Shown in pieces: positions 9,892-18,371 of a DNA stretch of 64,000 nucleotides. This DNA comes from Enhydrobacter sp. (GTDB lineage Bacteria; Pseudomonadota; Alphaproteobacteria; Reyranellales; Reyranellaceae), in assembly GCF_030246845.1 (NCBI RefSeq), contig NZ_CP126889.1, positions 744,001 to 808,000 of the forward strand. The letters run 5' to 3'. Both the position numbers and the translations under genes were made by a program. The notes under the pieces were generated by a model that saw only the letters and a list, made by a program, of their open reading frames with translations, was not told the origin of the DNA and made no database searches. The stretch's first letter is position 1; every line of letters begins with the position of its first letter.

Positions 9892-10780
9892 CGAGGAGGC
9901 GCAATCGTCGCGGGAGGGCGGCAAGCTGATCGATGTGTTCGGAGGGGCTCCACGCGATCAATGCAGGAAAGATATAGAGCCGCCCTCCCGCTTGCCGCAC
10001 CGCCGCGTTGAAGGCGACATGCTCACAGGTTTCGCGCCCCTGCTCATCGAGGCCGACATAGCGGGCGGTCGTGGCCAGCCTGAGCTTGTAGATTCCAATG
10101 CCGCCAAAGGCGGACAGGACGCCGATCGGCGGAAACCAGAGCGGTATCCTGATCATGCGGGCGAACACTTCCCGAGCCTTCAGGTCGCGCTCGTCCTGGC
10201 CTGGGTCGCGAAACCAGATCTGATGCCAGCAATCACGCGGGCACCACATGTCGTGTCGCAATGCCCAGATGTCGTAGTAGCGAGGTCTTCCGTTGGCAAA
10301 CACGCCGCCCCGCATCGAAGTGCCATCGAGCCAGCGCGCCGCCTTGGCGAAGGCGTTTACCGAAATTGGCGCGGACAGGACATCGTCGAGATCGACAACG
10401 ATCAGATGATCGTAGGTCGCCTCCTCACCCTCGCTTATCTGCTCCATGCAGATATTGCGGACATGGGCCAGCCGCTGAGTCCGGAGCGGCAGATGTCCTT
10501 CGAGATTGCCGGCGTCGACCACCCGGCCGCGATGTCCACTTGCCAGCCACCTTCCGAGAATGGAAGCCGTGCCGTCCTGCGAATCGCTGACAACGAAAAC
10601 AAACGAGACTCGCTCGTACAGCGCGCCCAGCCGTTCGAGATTTTTCAGGACTTCATCGAGGTGCCGCTCGCAGTTGCGGGCCACACCGACAAAGACGGCC
10701 CGGCGGCGTTCCAGAGTTGCGCGACAGCCAGTCGACCCCATTCGGTCCGACTGCATATTGTATGTGCCGGCTGGACGCAA
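9791..10780 (-). CDS. Putative GT-A-like glycosyltransferase
   Basis: About 320-aa protein with a glycosyltransferase pattern: RAVFVGVARNCERHLDEVL near residue 27, a FVVSDSQDGT segment (63-71) and a DLDD metal-binding motif at 130-133 following HLIVVD. NGRPRYYDIWALRHD suggests a sugar or acceptor loop. It is not a standard GT2 sequence and I do not recognise the subfamily. The start is uncertain: the longest frame begins with TTG at 10780, only 3 nt after the HlyD-type gene, but ATGs at 10756 and 10741 are also possible and a TACAAT lies at 10757-10762 (minus strand). It shares a transcript with the adaptor gene upstream and converges with the GT-B gene, overlapping its last 101 nt. Confidence 0.65.
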   Translation of the reverse strand: MRPAGTYNMQSDRMGSTGCRATLERRRAVFVGVARNCERHLDEVLKNLERLGALYERVSFVFVVSDSQDGTASILGRWLASGHRGRVVDAGNLEGHLPLRTQRLAHVRNICMEQISEGEEATYDHLIVVDLDDVLSAPISVNAFAKAARWLDGTSMRGGVFANGRPRYYDIWALRHDMWCPRDCWHQIWFRDPGQDERDLKAREVFARMIRIPLWFPPIGVLSAFGGIGIYKLRLATTARYVGLDEQGRETCEHVAFNAAVRQAGGRLYIFPALIAWSPSEHIDQLAALPRRLRLLVIWRRLVMTVRCWLAASSREATSLPSAPRSGMT

Positions 10781-10783
10781 CCG

Positions 10784-11812
10784 TCAGAGAAATGTGACCT
10801 TCGCCTCCCGGCCCAGGACCTGGGGCATGGTCGACGGATTGTCGAGCTCGACCTCCACCTGGACCACCGGCGCGTCGGTGGTCGAGCCGCCATCCGGCTC
10901 GATGCGCTGCATGCGCTTCACGACGGGCACCACCCGCGAGATCTTGCCGGGATAGGTGTCGGCGCTGCCGCGAAAGGTCACGTCGACCTTGGCGCCGACA
11001 TGGGCGCGGTCCATGTGCTGCTCGTCGACGTCGGCGATCACCCGGAGCCGGCTCATATCGACGATCTTGACGATGCCGTACTGGCCGATGCGCTCGCCCG
11101 GCCGGGCATAGACCTGCACCACGACGCCGTCGAGCGGTGAGCGGACCAGCGCCTGCTCGCGCCGCGTTCGTGCATTTTCCAGGCTCGCCCTCAGGATCTT
11201 GAGATCGGCATCGGTCTGGGCGAGGCTGCTCGCGAGGCTCTCCTTCATCACCTGCAGCCTCGCCTTCTGGCGTTCCAGAGCCGTCTTCGACATGTCGAGC
11301 TGGAGCTGCTTCACGTCGGGCGGGCCGTTGGTTCGCGCCAGCTCGAGCGCCTTCAGCTTCACCTGTTCGGCCATCGCCTTCACGGCCATCTCCTGCATCT
11401 CCACCAGGGAGGCACGATAGCCGGTCGTCATCGACTCGCGCACACGTTCGGCCTTCTCCAGCTCGCCTTCGGCCGTGCGGACGGCGATGTCGGCGAGAGG
11501 ATAGTTCGACAGGACGGCGATGATCTCGCCCTTCTTGACCTTCTGGTTCTCCTTGACCCGCAATTCCGCAAGGACCGTGCCGCCGGCCCAGGGGTTGCCG
11601 CCGATCACAGCCGTGCCCATCGGGGCGTCCGTGTACCCGCGCGATGTCAGCAACTCGGCCGGGCCCGGACTGCCCGGCGCCCCACTGGACTGCTGGCTCG
11701 TGACGACCCACAGCCCGAGGGCCGCAACGGCACAGAGCGCGGCCATGAGGCCCGCCCCCCATTTGAACTGCCGCCTTCGCGCCGCGTGGATGGGCGCCTG
11801 CGTTGCTGTCAA
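10784..11812 (-). CDS. HlyD-family periplasmic adaptor (membrane fusion) protein
   Basis: Membrane fusion protein of 342 aa. It has an N-terminal anchor (GLMAALCAVAALGLWVV about residues 20-36), a biotinyl/lipoyl half (VKKGEIIAVLSNYPLADI), a long coiled-coil hairpin (about 115-210), the second lipoyl half (VRSPLDGVVVQVYARPGERI) and a beta-barrel. Such adaptors bridge an inner-membrane pump or polymerase to an outer-membrane exit; no pump is encoded nearby, so its partner is unknown. The start is a TTG preceded by GGGAGGG. The following transferase gene is 3 nt away, which suggests a role in export or assembly of a glycan or glycosylated product. Alternatively it could serve an unlinked ABC or RND exporter. 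Confidence 0.85.
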   Translation of the reverse strand: MTATQAPIHAARRRQFKWGAGLMAALCAVAALGLWVVTSQQSSGAPGSPGPAELLTSRGYTDAPMGTAVIGGNPWAGGTVLAELRVKENQKVKKGEIIAVLSNYPLADIAVRTAEGELEKAERVRESMTTGYRASLVEMQEMAVKAMAEQVKLKALELARTNGPPDVKQLQLDMSKTALERQKARLQVMKESLASSLAQTDADLKILRASLENARTRREQALVRSPLDGVVVQVYARPGERIGQYGIVKIVDMSRLRVIADVDEQHMDRAHVGAKVDVTFRGSADTYPGKISRVVPVVKRMQRIEPDGGSTTDAPVVQVEVELDNPSTMPQVLGREAKVTFL

Positions 11813-12366
11813 TTCAGCCCTCCCAGACAGGGCGAGGCCGCCGGAAACACTGCGTCATGGGGCGGTGTTCTATATCAATATTGCGGCAGATACATGCCGA
11901 AGTTCGGGCCGAGAGGCCGTGCCTGCGGCCGGCGCCGATCGGTCCCTTGGCGCTCCAAGCGACTTGACGCGGTTGCAGGCAAGTATCAGCCTGCAGCCAT
12001 CTGGCGAGGCCGTCCTTTGGGTGGAGGACAGTGCCGGGGGGCCAATTTCCACACGCCAGGCACGGGAGCCCTCCCCAAATATTTCGAGGGCGCATCTAAT
12101 TCGACGTCGTAGATGCCGGCCCCTCGGCTGCCTCCACCGAGGCCGGGCGCCAAAGCGCGAAGCGCGATGACAGAGATGCTGCAGGGAAATGGTCACAGGC
12201 CGGCGGGCCGACGGCCGGCATTCAGAAACCTCAACGGTTTGCAGGCGAATCCGGCCGCTTGATCTGAACACCCGCTTCTCCCTGGGAAAACTTCCTGTTG
12301 CGAAGCGCTCCAGCCTCTGCGCTCTACGGATCGAACCAATGGATGCCACTTGTTGGGGAGTGATCC
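11813..12366 (+). other. 554-bp gap, no supported gene
   Basis: Region between the divergently read HlyD-type gene and the small gene at 12367. It should hold the promoter for the minus-strand adaptor operon, but I see no convincing -35/-10 pair. A 159-codon open frame on the minus strand (11870-12349) has no domain-like pattern, is rich in Arg/Ser/Ala and lacks a clear ribosome site, so it was not called. No tRNA, repeat or inverted-repeat array is evident. Confidence 0.5.
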
Positions 12367-12639
12367 ATGATCATCGAGGGCGAGTGGGAGCGCGTCGATC
12401 CATCGAAGCCCAAGTCCAAATCAGACAAGCCATCGAAGCCGATGGCTGTCGAGCCGGTCGAGCCCGAGCCGGCCAAGGCCGAGGAAGCGCAGTTCACCGC
12501 CGCAGTCGAGGCCTACGCGGAGCAGGCCGAGAAGGCGGATGCCGCCCGGACGGTAGCCGCCGAGCGGCAGGATGACGCCTTCAAGGAGAAGCTCGCCGAA
12601 CTCAAGGAGCATCTTCGGGAGCGCGACACCAAAGGCTGA
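12367..12639 (+). CDS. Small charged hypothetical protein
   Basis: Protein of 90 aa with no recognised domain. It starts MIIEGEWERVDPSKPKS and is rich in Lys, Glu, Ala and Pro; the C-terminal two thirds (about residues 38-88) should form a single amphipathic helix or coiled coil (FKEKLAELKEHLRERD). It has a good Shine-Dalgarno (GGGGAG, 8 nt before ATG), and composition consistent with real coding. It stands alone between a noncoding gap and the convergent gene at 12707. Function is unknown. Confidence 0.6.
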   Translation: MIIEGEWERVDPSKPKSKSDKPSKPMAVEPVEPEPAKAEEAQFTAAVEAYAEQAEKADAARTVAAERQDDAFKEKLAELKEHLRERDTKG

Positions 12640-12706
12640 AACAGGACGTCCGCCGTCGTCGCATCGCCGCGCTGGCGTGCACCCGTGCACCCATGTCATC
12701 GGAGCT

Positions 12707-13021
12707 CTACTTCCGACTCCCTTTGGGCGACGCCCACGGCAACATGCGCTGGCCGCTGCGCAGCCGCACGCTCCAGCGCGTCTTGCGGGTCTTCTTCCGG
12801 AGCCTGGCCCGTTCGGCCTCGCTCATCAGCAGCGGCAACTGATCGAGCACATCGCGGCCCTTGGCCGTTAGCGCCACGCGATAATCCGCGCGCGCCACCA
12901 GCAGTCCATGGCCGATCAAAAGCGCCACGATCGCGTGGCCCGCATCCATGGGATAGCCTTCGGGGCTTCTCCCGCACCGTTCGAGGATCGCCCACAGGAT
13001 CGCTTCGGCCCGCACCGTCAT
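12707..13021 (-). CDS. Hypothetical winged-helix-like protein
   Basis: Protein of 104 aa, not recognised by family. Residues 1-65 have the hydrophobic rhythm of a winged helix (RAEAILWAILERCGRSPEGY, then HAIVALLIGHGLLVARADYRV and LTAKGRDVL), followed by a basic tail (RARLRKKTRKTRW). In-frame starts upstream at 13051 and 13099 exist; the ATG at 13021 is chosen because the ordered part begins there, but no strong ribosome site supports any of them. Divergent from the DUF808 gene. Could be a small DNA-binding regulator; this is inference from pattern only. Confidence 0.5.
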   Translation of the reverse strand: MTVRAEAILWAILERCGRSPEGYPMDAGHAIVALLIGHGLLVARADYRVALTAKGRDVLDQLPLLMSEAERARLRKKTRKTRWSVRLRSGQRMLPWASPKGSRK

Positions 13022-13204
13022 TCGCTTCAGGCTATGACGGGCCGCCGTCATACTCCAGCAGGCTTTGCTCGCTCGTGCCGTTCGCTCGGATGGCGGCACG
13101 GCGTCGGCGAATTGCGATGGCAGATGCCGCCGGTCTGCTATGATCTCCGAAGTCGCCCGCCTCGATCCGCATCCCTAACCTTCGTCCTCCTCCACCCAAC
13201 GCTG

Positions 13205-14137
13205 ATGGCTTCCGGACTCGCAGCGCTCCTCGACGACGTGGCCGCCATCGCGAAGCTCGCCGCCGCATCCCTGGACGATGTCACCAGCGCCGCCGGCAAG
13301 GCGAGCGCGAAGGCCGCCGGGGTCGTGGTGGACGATGCGGCGGTGACGCCCGCCTATGCGGTCGGCTTCAGCCCCGCTCGCGAACTGCCGATCGTGTGGA
13401 AGATCGCGCTGGGCTCGCTCCGGAACAAGTTCTTCATCCTCCTTCCCTGCGCCCTCCTGCTGAGTGCGTTCGCCCCCTGGGCAATAACGCCTTTGTTGAT
13501 GCTGGGCGGGGCTTATCTCTGCTTCGAAGCCACCGAGAAGGTGCTCGAGGCCCTTGGCAAGCACGAGGATGCCCCGCACCCTGCCGAACTGGCGCTGGGT
13601 TCTGCCGATCTCGAACGCCGGAAGGTGTCCGGCGCGATCCGGACAGATCTCATCCTGTCCGCGGAGATCACGGCCATCGCGCTTGCAAACGTATCCGACC
13701 GACCGCTGGTGATCCAGGCGGCCGCTCTGGCCCTCGTGGGATTCCTGCTGACGGTCGGCGTCTATGGCGTCGTGGCCGTGATCGTGAAGATGGACGACAT
13801 CGGACTCCACCTTGCACAACGCCGCGCGCCCCTCCTTCGCCGCGTCGGCGTCGGACTGGTGCGGGCCATGCCGTCCGCGCTGGGCATTTTGGCGGCCGTG
13901 GGCACCGCGGCCATGCTCTGGGTGGGCGGTGGAATCATCGTCCACGGACTGCACGAGTTCCAGTGGGACACCGTTCCCCATTTGGTGGAGGCTGCCGGTC
14001 GCTGGGCGGGAGCGGCACCGCTCGTCGGCTCCGTTGCCGGATGGCTCGCCGATGCCTTCTGCTCGGCGGCGCTCGGGCTGGCCGTCGGCGCGTTGCTGGT
14101 CGCGGGACTTCACCTCGGCCGTGGGGCGACGCGCTAA
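13205..14137 (+). CDS. DUF808 (YedI-like) family membrane protein
   Basis: Protein of 310 aa matching the DUF808/YedI family in length and in the conserved opening (MASGLAALLDDVAAIAKLAA, then VDDAAVTPAYAVGFSPAREL). Several hydrophobic helices follow (FFILLPCALLLSAFAPWAI; LVIQAAALALVGFLLTVGVYGVVAVI; a glycine-rich helix near residue 235; a final helix). Biochemical function of the family is not established; it is an inner-membrane protein. The ATG at 13205 is taken because the family begins exactly there, although the frame stays open upstream. Read alone, divergent from the small gene to its left. Confidence 0.85.
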   Translation: MASGLAALLDDVAAIAKLAAASLDDVTSAAGKASAKAAGVVVDDAAVTPAYAVGFSPARELPIVWKIALGSLRNKFFILLPCALLLSAFAPWAITPLLMLGGAYLCFEATEKVLEALGKHEDAPHPAELALGSADLERRKVSGAIRTDLILSAEITAIALANVSDRPLVIQAAALALVGFLLTVGVYGVVAVIVKMDDIGLHLAQRRAPLLRRVGVGLVRAMPSALGILAAVGTAAMLWVGGGIIVHGLHEFQWDTVPHLVEAAGRWAGAAPLVGSVAGWLADAFCSAALGLAVGALLVAGLHLGRGATR

Positions 14138-14159
14138 AACCCCGGCTGTGACGCGGGCC

Positions 14160-14393
14160 TCAGTCCTTTCCGTGCCGATGGCTGTAGAAGATGAGCGCCA
14201 TCAGGCCGATGCCGAGCCCCAGGGTGGCGAGGATGCCGAGTATCATGGCGATCCACCCGTTGGTGGACATGGCGGTGCCTTCCTTGCCGCCGGCGATACC
14301 CCAGCCTTCGTAGAGGATGACCAGGGCCAGCCCGAGCAGCGCCAGCAGAAGCGCCACGATCAGCCATGTCCCCTTCCCGCCGTGCGTCGCCAT
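14160..14393 (-). CDS. Small two-helix membrane protein
   Basis: 77-residue protein beginning MATHGGKGTWLIVALLLALL, with two strong transmembrane helices (about residues 10-30 and 46-69) separated by a short Gly-rich loop and ending in a His/Lys tail (YSHRHGKD). No family is recognised. The frame is open further upstream (to 14462), but the hydrophobic protein begins at 14393 and the upstream residues are not membrane-like. Convergent with the DUF808 gene and divergent from the 14498 gene. Confidence 0.6.
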   Translation of the reverse strand: MATHGGKGTWLIVALLLALLGLALVILYEGWGIAGGKEGTAMSTNGWIAMILGILATLGLGIGLMALIFYSHRHGKD

Positions 14394-14497
14394 GGTGCCG
14401 TCTCGCCCTCCGAGGTCGGGTATCGTATGGGGCAAATGGGCTCCCCATCGCAAAGGTTGCATAGATCGGCGGAGCGGGCATAGTTGCCTGCACGAAG

Positions 14498-14887
14498 ATG
14501 CCGATCCACTGGACCATATCCCATCCCACCCGCCTCGTCGTCGCTATCTGCAAGGATGTGGTCCGCCGCACCGACATCGAGGCCTACCTCGACGGCGTCG
14601 TGGTCGAGGATGCGATGCCTTACCGCAAGATCTTCGAGCTGCGCGACGCGGTGTCCGGCCTGAACGACGACGACATGATGGCGCTCGGCGCCCGGATCCA
14701 GGCCTACGCGGCGCAACCCGAGCCGATGGGGCCTCTTGCCATCGTGGCTCTCACCGACGAGCAGTACGAATATGCGCGGCGCTACGCGGTGCTCGCCACC
14801 GCCCGGCGGCCCGTCAAGATCTTCCGCGAGCTGCATCTGGCGCGCCATTGGCTCGATTCGCTGGAGACGAAGGGACTGAAAGCTTGA
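14498..14887 (+). CDS. STAS/SpoIIAA-like hypothetical protein
   Basis: Protein of 129 aa with an alternating strand-helix pattern reminiscent of SpoIIAA/STAS-like proteins common in alphaproteobacteria: HWTISHPTRLVVAICKD (strand), IEAYLDGVV (helix), YRKIFELRDAV, GPLAIVALTDEQYEYARRYA, and RPVKIFRELHLARHWL at the end. Such proteins are thought to bind small ligands or partner proteins, but no function is proven. Its TGA overlaps the TTG start of the nuclease gene downstream (14884-14887), so the two are translationally coupled. Confidence 0.55.
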   Translation: MPIHWTISHPTRLVVAICKDVVRRTDIEAYLDGVVVEDAMPYRKIFELRDAVSGLNDDDMMALGARIQAYAAQPEPMGPLAIVALTDEQYEYARRYAVLATARRPVKIFRELHLARHWLDSLETKGLKA

Positions 14888-15897
14888 CGTCCGGCGCTCG
14901 GTTCTGGGCGATCCTGCTGGCGGCGAGCCTTGCACCGGCGACCGTCTTTGCCTGGGGCGCCACCGGACACGAATATGTGAGCGGCATCGCCGCCGAGACA
15001 TTGCCCGACGAAGTTCCCGCCTTTGTTCGCACGCCGGCCGCCATCGACACCATCGCGGTGTTCGGCCGCGAGCTCGATCGGTCCAAGGGAGCGGGGATGA
15101 CGCACGACAGCGAGCGCGATCCCGGGCACTTCGTGAACTTGAGCGACGATGGAATGGTCGCAGGCGTCTTTCCCCTGGAGACGGCGCCACTCACCCGCGA
15201 GGCCTATGACACGGCCCTGCGCGCCAAGGGGTTCACGCAATACAAAGTGGGCTATCTGCCGCTCGCCATCGTCGATGGCTGGCAGCAGCTCGCGAAGGAC
15301 TTCGCCTACTGGCGCGCGGCGTCGATCGGAGCCCGTAATGCAGCGATAGCGGCCGACCGTGCCTGGTTCGACCAGGATCGCCGGCGCCGCGAAGCGCTCA
15401 CTCTCCGCGATCTCGGCATCTGGAGCCATTATCCCGGCGACGCCAGCCAGCCCCTGCATGTCAGCGTCCATTTCGACGGCTGGGGGCCCTTCCCCAACCC
15501 ACACGGCTACACAACCAGGCGCGGCACTCACGCCCATTTCGAGGGCGCCTTCGTGCGCGCCAACGTCCGGCGCACGGCGGTGCTCGATGCCATACCCGCC
15601 TATCGCGCCTGCATCTGCACCATCCAGGACCGCGCCCGGATGGTGATCCTCGAGAGCCATCGCGAGGTCGTGCCCTTCTACGAGCTCGAGAAGGCAGGCG
15701 CCTTCAGCGACGGCAACGCAACGGGCATCGCTTTCGCCATCGCACGGCTCGCCGCCGGCGCGGCCGCCGCACGCGACATGATTGTCGACGCCTGGCGCGC
15801 CAGCGAAACCATGGGAGTCGGCTATCCCATGATCTCCGTGCGCGAGATCGAAGGCGGCAAACGTATCCTGACGCGCGACGATTTCGGTCGCGATTGA
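14884..15897 (+). CDS. Secreted S1/P1-type nuclease
   Basis: Protein of 337 aa of the S1/P1 nuclease (zinc phospholipase C-like) fold. It starts with TTG overlapping the previous stop and has a signal peptide (RFWAILLAASLAPATVFA) with predicted cleavage before Trp24, giving a mature WGATGHEYV. A mature N-terminal Trp that binds zinc through its amino group is the hallmark of this family. Further zinc-site candidates are in RDPGHF, WSHYPGDASQPLHVS and THAHFEG. These enzymes are periplasmic or secreted and cleave single-stranded nucleic acid and 3'-phosphates, often for phosphate scavenging. Coupled to a small STAS-like protein. The family call is strong; substrate preference is not known. Confidence 0.8.
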   Translation: MTSGARFWAILLAASLAPATVFAWGATGHEYVSGIAAETLPDEVPAFVRTPAAIDTIAVFGRELDRSKGAGMTHDSERDPGHFVNLSDDGMVAGVFPLETAPLTREAYDTALRAKGFTQYKVGYLPLAIVDGWQQLAKDFAYWRAASIGARNAAIAADRAWFDQDRRRREALTLRDLGIWSHYPGDASQPLHVSVHFDGWGPFPNPHGYTTRRGTHAHFEGAFVRANVRRTAVLDAIPAYRACICTIQDRARMVILESHREVVPFYELEKAGAFSDGNATGIAFAIARLAAGAAAARDMIVDAWRASETMGVGYPMISVREIEGGKRILTRDDFGRD

Positions 15898-15940
15898 CTC
15901 ATCCCGAACACGGTTGGCGGGACAACAAGCAGGGCTGCCT

Positions 15941-16810
15941 TCACTCCGCGGCTGCCTTTACCCGATCACGGAAGGCGGTGCGGCGCTCGTCCCATTCCGC
16001 GGCGCCGAAGCGGGCGAAGGTCTTGCCGGGTGAGCCGGTCACCGGTGGAAACTTGCCGTTCTTCAGGTCGGCCAGCAGGCGATCGCAGGTCTGGATGATG
16101 CCGCCCAGCAACAGACCCGGAACGATCGCGATCGCGTAGCCCATGCGCTCTGCCGTCTCGAGCTCGATTTCCGGCGTCTTCCCGCCGCGCACGACATTTA
16201 GCAGACAAGGCCCCTTCACCCGCCTCGGCACCGCCTCGATCTCGGCCAGGGTCTGGGGCGCCTCGACGAAGGCCACGTCCGCGCCATTGGCGAGCGCGGC
16301 ATTGGCGCGTTCGACGGCTTCGTCCAGCCCCGCGACCGCGCGCGAGTCCGTGCGGGCAATGATGCAGAAGTCGTTCGATCGCCGGGCAGCCGACGCGGCG
16401 CGAATCTTGGCGACGAAATCTTCGCGGCTCACCAGCTCCTTGTTGTCGAGATGGCCGCACTTCTTGGGAAATACCTGATCCTCGATATGGATAGCCGCGA
16501 CGCCGGCCCGCTCGAACTCCTGGACCGTCCGAAACACATTCAGCTCGTTGCCGTAGCCCGTGTCGCTGTCGCTGATCAGCGGAATATCGATCGAGTTCAC
16601 GATGCGGCTGGCATTGGCCACCATCTCGGTCATCGTCACAAGACCGTAGTCGGGATAACCCAGCGTGGCCGAGGTGCCGGCGCCGGTCATGTATGCGGCG
16701 GAGAAGCCGGCCTGCGCGATGGCACGGCCGGTCACGCAATCGATGGCGCCGGGCGCGACGACCATCTTCCGAGCGGCAAGCAGGGTGCGAAACTTGGCAG
16801 CGTTTGACAT
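15941..16810 (-). CDS. Isocitrate lyase/PEP mutase family enzyme
   Basis: Beta/alpha-barrel enzyme of 289 aa in the isocitrate lyase/PEP mutase superfamily (2-methylisocitrate lyase, 2,3-dimethylmalate lyase, oxaloacetate decarboxylase and phosphonate mutases). Visible are the Mg site DSDTGYGN (81-88), EDQ (110-112) and the lyase signature KKCGH (116-120), whose Cys is the catalytic acid in C-C lyases. That favours a 2-hydroxy-dicarboxylate lyase over a phosphonomutase. Start ATG 16810 follows GAGGAG. It is the last gene of the ABC-GntR operon, 11 nt after the regulator, so its substrate is probably what the transporter imports or a product of it. Confidence 0.85.
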   Translation of the reverse strand: MSNAAKFRTLLAARKMVVAPGAIDCVTGRAIAQAGFSAAYMTGAGTSATLGYPDYGLVTMTEMVANASRIVNSIDIPLISDSDTGYGNELNVFRTVQEFERAGVAAIHIEDQVFPKKCGHLDNKELVSREDFVAKIRAASAARRSNDFCIIARTDSRAVAGLDEAVERANAALANGADVAFVEAPQTLAEIEAVPRRVKGPCLLNVVRGGKTPEIELETAERMGYAIAIVPGLLLGGIIQTCDRLLADLKNGKFPPVTGSPGKTFARFGAAEWDERRTAFRDRVKAAAE

Positions 16811-16821
16811 GGATCGGCTCC

Positions 16822-17607
16822 TCAACGTTTTCTCTTTTGAACCGGCGACGGGCGTGGTGGTGGACCGATCTGGTCGGGACGCATCTCGTAACGGAGCTTC
16901 AGATGTTCCGGCACGGCCAGCATCTCCACATACTCCACAGCGCGATCCTTCTGATCGATCATCAGGCTGCGCAGATCGATCAACGCGGCCCCCACCTTGA
17001 CGCCCAGCCGCGACGCCACCAGCGGCTCCGCCAGCGCCGCCGACACGAGCTGCTGCGCCCCGACGATCTGCGCGCCCGCCCGCGCCAGCAGCTCATAGAG
17101 CGGAAGATGGTTCAATTCCTCGGCCGTGAAGGTCCGACCGATCGCCTCGGGGACGTAACTGGTGAGATGCATGACCGGCGTCCCGTTCTGCGACCGGACG
17201 CGCACGGCTCGCTGCACCGGCCTGTCCGTGCTGTCCCATAGCCGCTCGCGCGCGAAACGCGGCGCCGGTCCGTAGCCGAACTCCACGACCTTGGCGACGG
17301 TTTCCGCTCCGTAGGCCACGATGTTCTCGATCACCGACGTCATGGGCATGCGCATAGTCTGACCGATCCGTCGCCGGACCACGGTGCGACGGCCGGCGCC
17401 CCGCTCGATCAATCCGGCCTCCTGCAGGCTCGACATCGCGCGACGGACCGTGATGCGCGAGACGCTGAACAGGCGCGTCAGCTCCTCTTCGGTCGGCAAC
17501 GCCTCGCCCGCGCCGTAGCGGCCGGTCGAGATGCCGTCCGCAAGCACGAGATAGATCTGGTGATGCAGCGGAGCGCCAAGCGCGCGGTCGACCACGATCC
17601 TCGTCAT
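16822..17607 (-). CDS. GntR/HutC-type transcriptional regulator with UTRA domain
   Basis: Regulator of 261 aa. Residues 10-75 form the GntR winged helix (PLHHQIYLVLADGISTGRYG, LPTEEELTRLFSVSRITVRR, LQEAGLIER); residues about 95-240 form the UTRA ligand domain (NGTPVMHLTSYVPEAIGRTF; LYELLARAGAQIVGA; YVEML). Its ATG overlaps the stop of the upstream permease (ATGA), and the lyase gene follows after 11 nt. It likely controls its own operon by binding the palindrome at 20993-21019; the effector is probably the transported acid or a metabolite. Starts further upstream in frame exist but would run into the permease. Confidence 0.9.
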   Translation of the reverse strand: MTRIVVDRALGAPLHHQIYLVLADGISTGRYGAGEALPTEEELTRLFSVSRITVRRAMSSLQEAGLIERGAGRRTVVRRRIGQTMRMPMTSVIENIVAYGAETVAKVVEFGYGPAPRFARERLWDSTDRPVQRAVRVRSQNGTPVMHLTSYVPEAIGRTFTAEELNHLPLYELLARAGAQIVGAQQLVSAALAEPLVASRLGVKVGAALIDLRSLMIDQKDRAVEYVEMLAVPEHLKLRYEMRPDQIGPPPRPSPVQKRKR

Positions 17608-18371
17608 CTTCCGCCCGAACGCTCGATGGCCGACCCACGATGCAGGTGCTTGTCGATGGCAAGCAGAAGCGCATTGCAAACGACAGCGAAGATCGAAATG
17701 AGGACGGCGATGGCCAGGATCGTCTTCACGTCATTCAGGTCGATCGCGGTCATCAGCAGGAAACCGAGCCCGCGCTGGGAGGCAAACAGCTCGCCCAGCA
17801 TCGTCCCCAGCAAGGTGAGCGAGAAGCCGATGCGCAGACCGGAGAAGATCTCGGGCAGCGCCGCCGGGACGAGGATATGCCAGCCGGTCTGCGCCGGCGT
17901 GAGCCGCATGGCGCGGCCCGTGCGCAGGTAGGTCCGATTGACATTGCGCACGGCATTCATCGTGAACAGCACAACCGGAATGATGCCGTGCAGGGCACCG
18001 AACGCCACCTTGGCCGACATTCCCAGCCCGAACAGCAGCAGGATCACGGGATAGAGCGTGATCTTGGGGATGGAATACAGCCCGACCAGGATTGGTTCGG
18101 CAACCTCTCCGGACAATCGGTGTCCACCCAGCACCACACCGATCAGGACGCCGCCCGCACAGGCGATGGCCAGAGCCTGGGCAAAGGCGACAGCCGTCTC
18201 CCGAAGATGCGGCACGAAGCGCGCCTGGCCGATCATCTCCCACAGGTAGGCGAGCGTCGGAGCCGGGGCGGTCACGGCCGCATCGCCCGCGATCTGGTGC
18301 AGCACCTGCCACAAGGCGATCAGGGCAACCACGACCAGAACCGGATCGCGAACGGCACGCAGGGCGATCAT
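17604..18371 (-). CDS. NitT/TauT-type ABC permease (second)
   Basis: Inner-membrane permease of 255 aa, SsuC/TauC-like, with about six helices and the cytoplasmic EAA-type loop (LRTGRAMRLTPAQTGWHILV, PAALPEIFSGLRIG) that contacts the ATPase. It is the second permease of the cassette; both start and stop overlap neighbours by 4 nt (ATGA). Two different permeases imply a heterodimeric channel, less usual in this ABC family than a homodimer. Imports an unknown small anion, probably a carboxylate given the lyase at the operon end. Confidence 0.9.
   Translation of the reverse strand: MIALRAVRDPVLVVVALIALWQVLHQIAGDAAVTAPAPTLAYLWEMIGQARFVPHLRETAVAFAQALAIACAGGVLIGVVLGGHRLSGEVAEPILVGLYSIPKITLYPVILLLFGLGMSAKVAFGALHGIIPVVLFTMNAVRNVNRTYLRTGRAMRLTPAQTGWHILVPAALPEIFSGLRIGFSLTLLGTMLGELFASQRGLGFLLMTAIDLNDVKTILAIAVLISIFAVVCNALLLAIDKHLHRGSAIERSGGR

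Noticed and set aside
11870..12349. Possible 159-aa gene in the gap after the HlyD-type gene
   Set aside because: Arg/Ser-rich sequence without domain or Shine-Dalgarno; left as noncoding.
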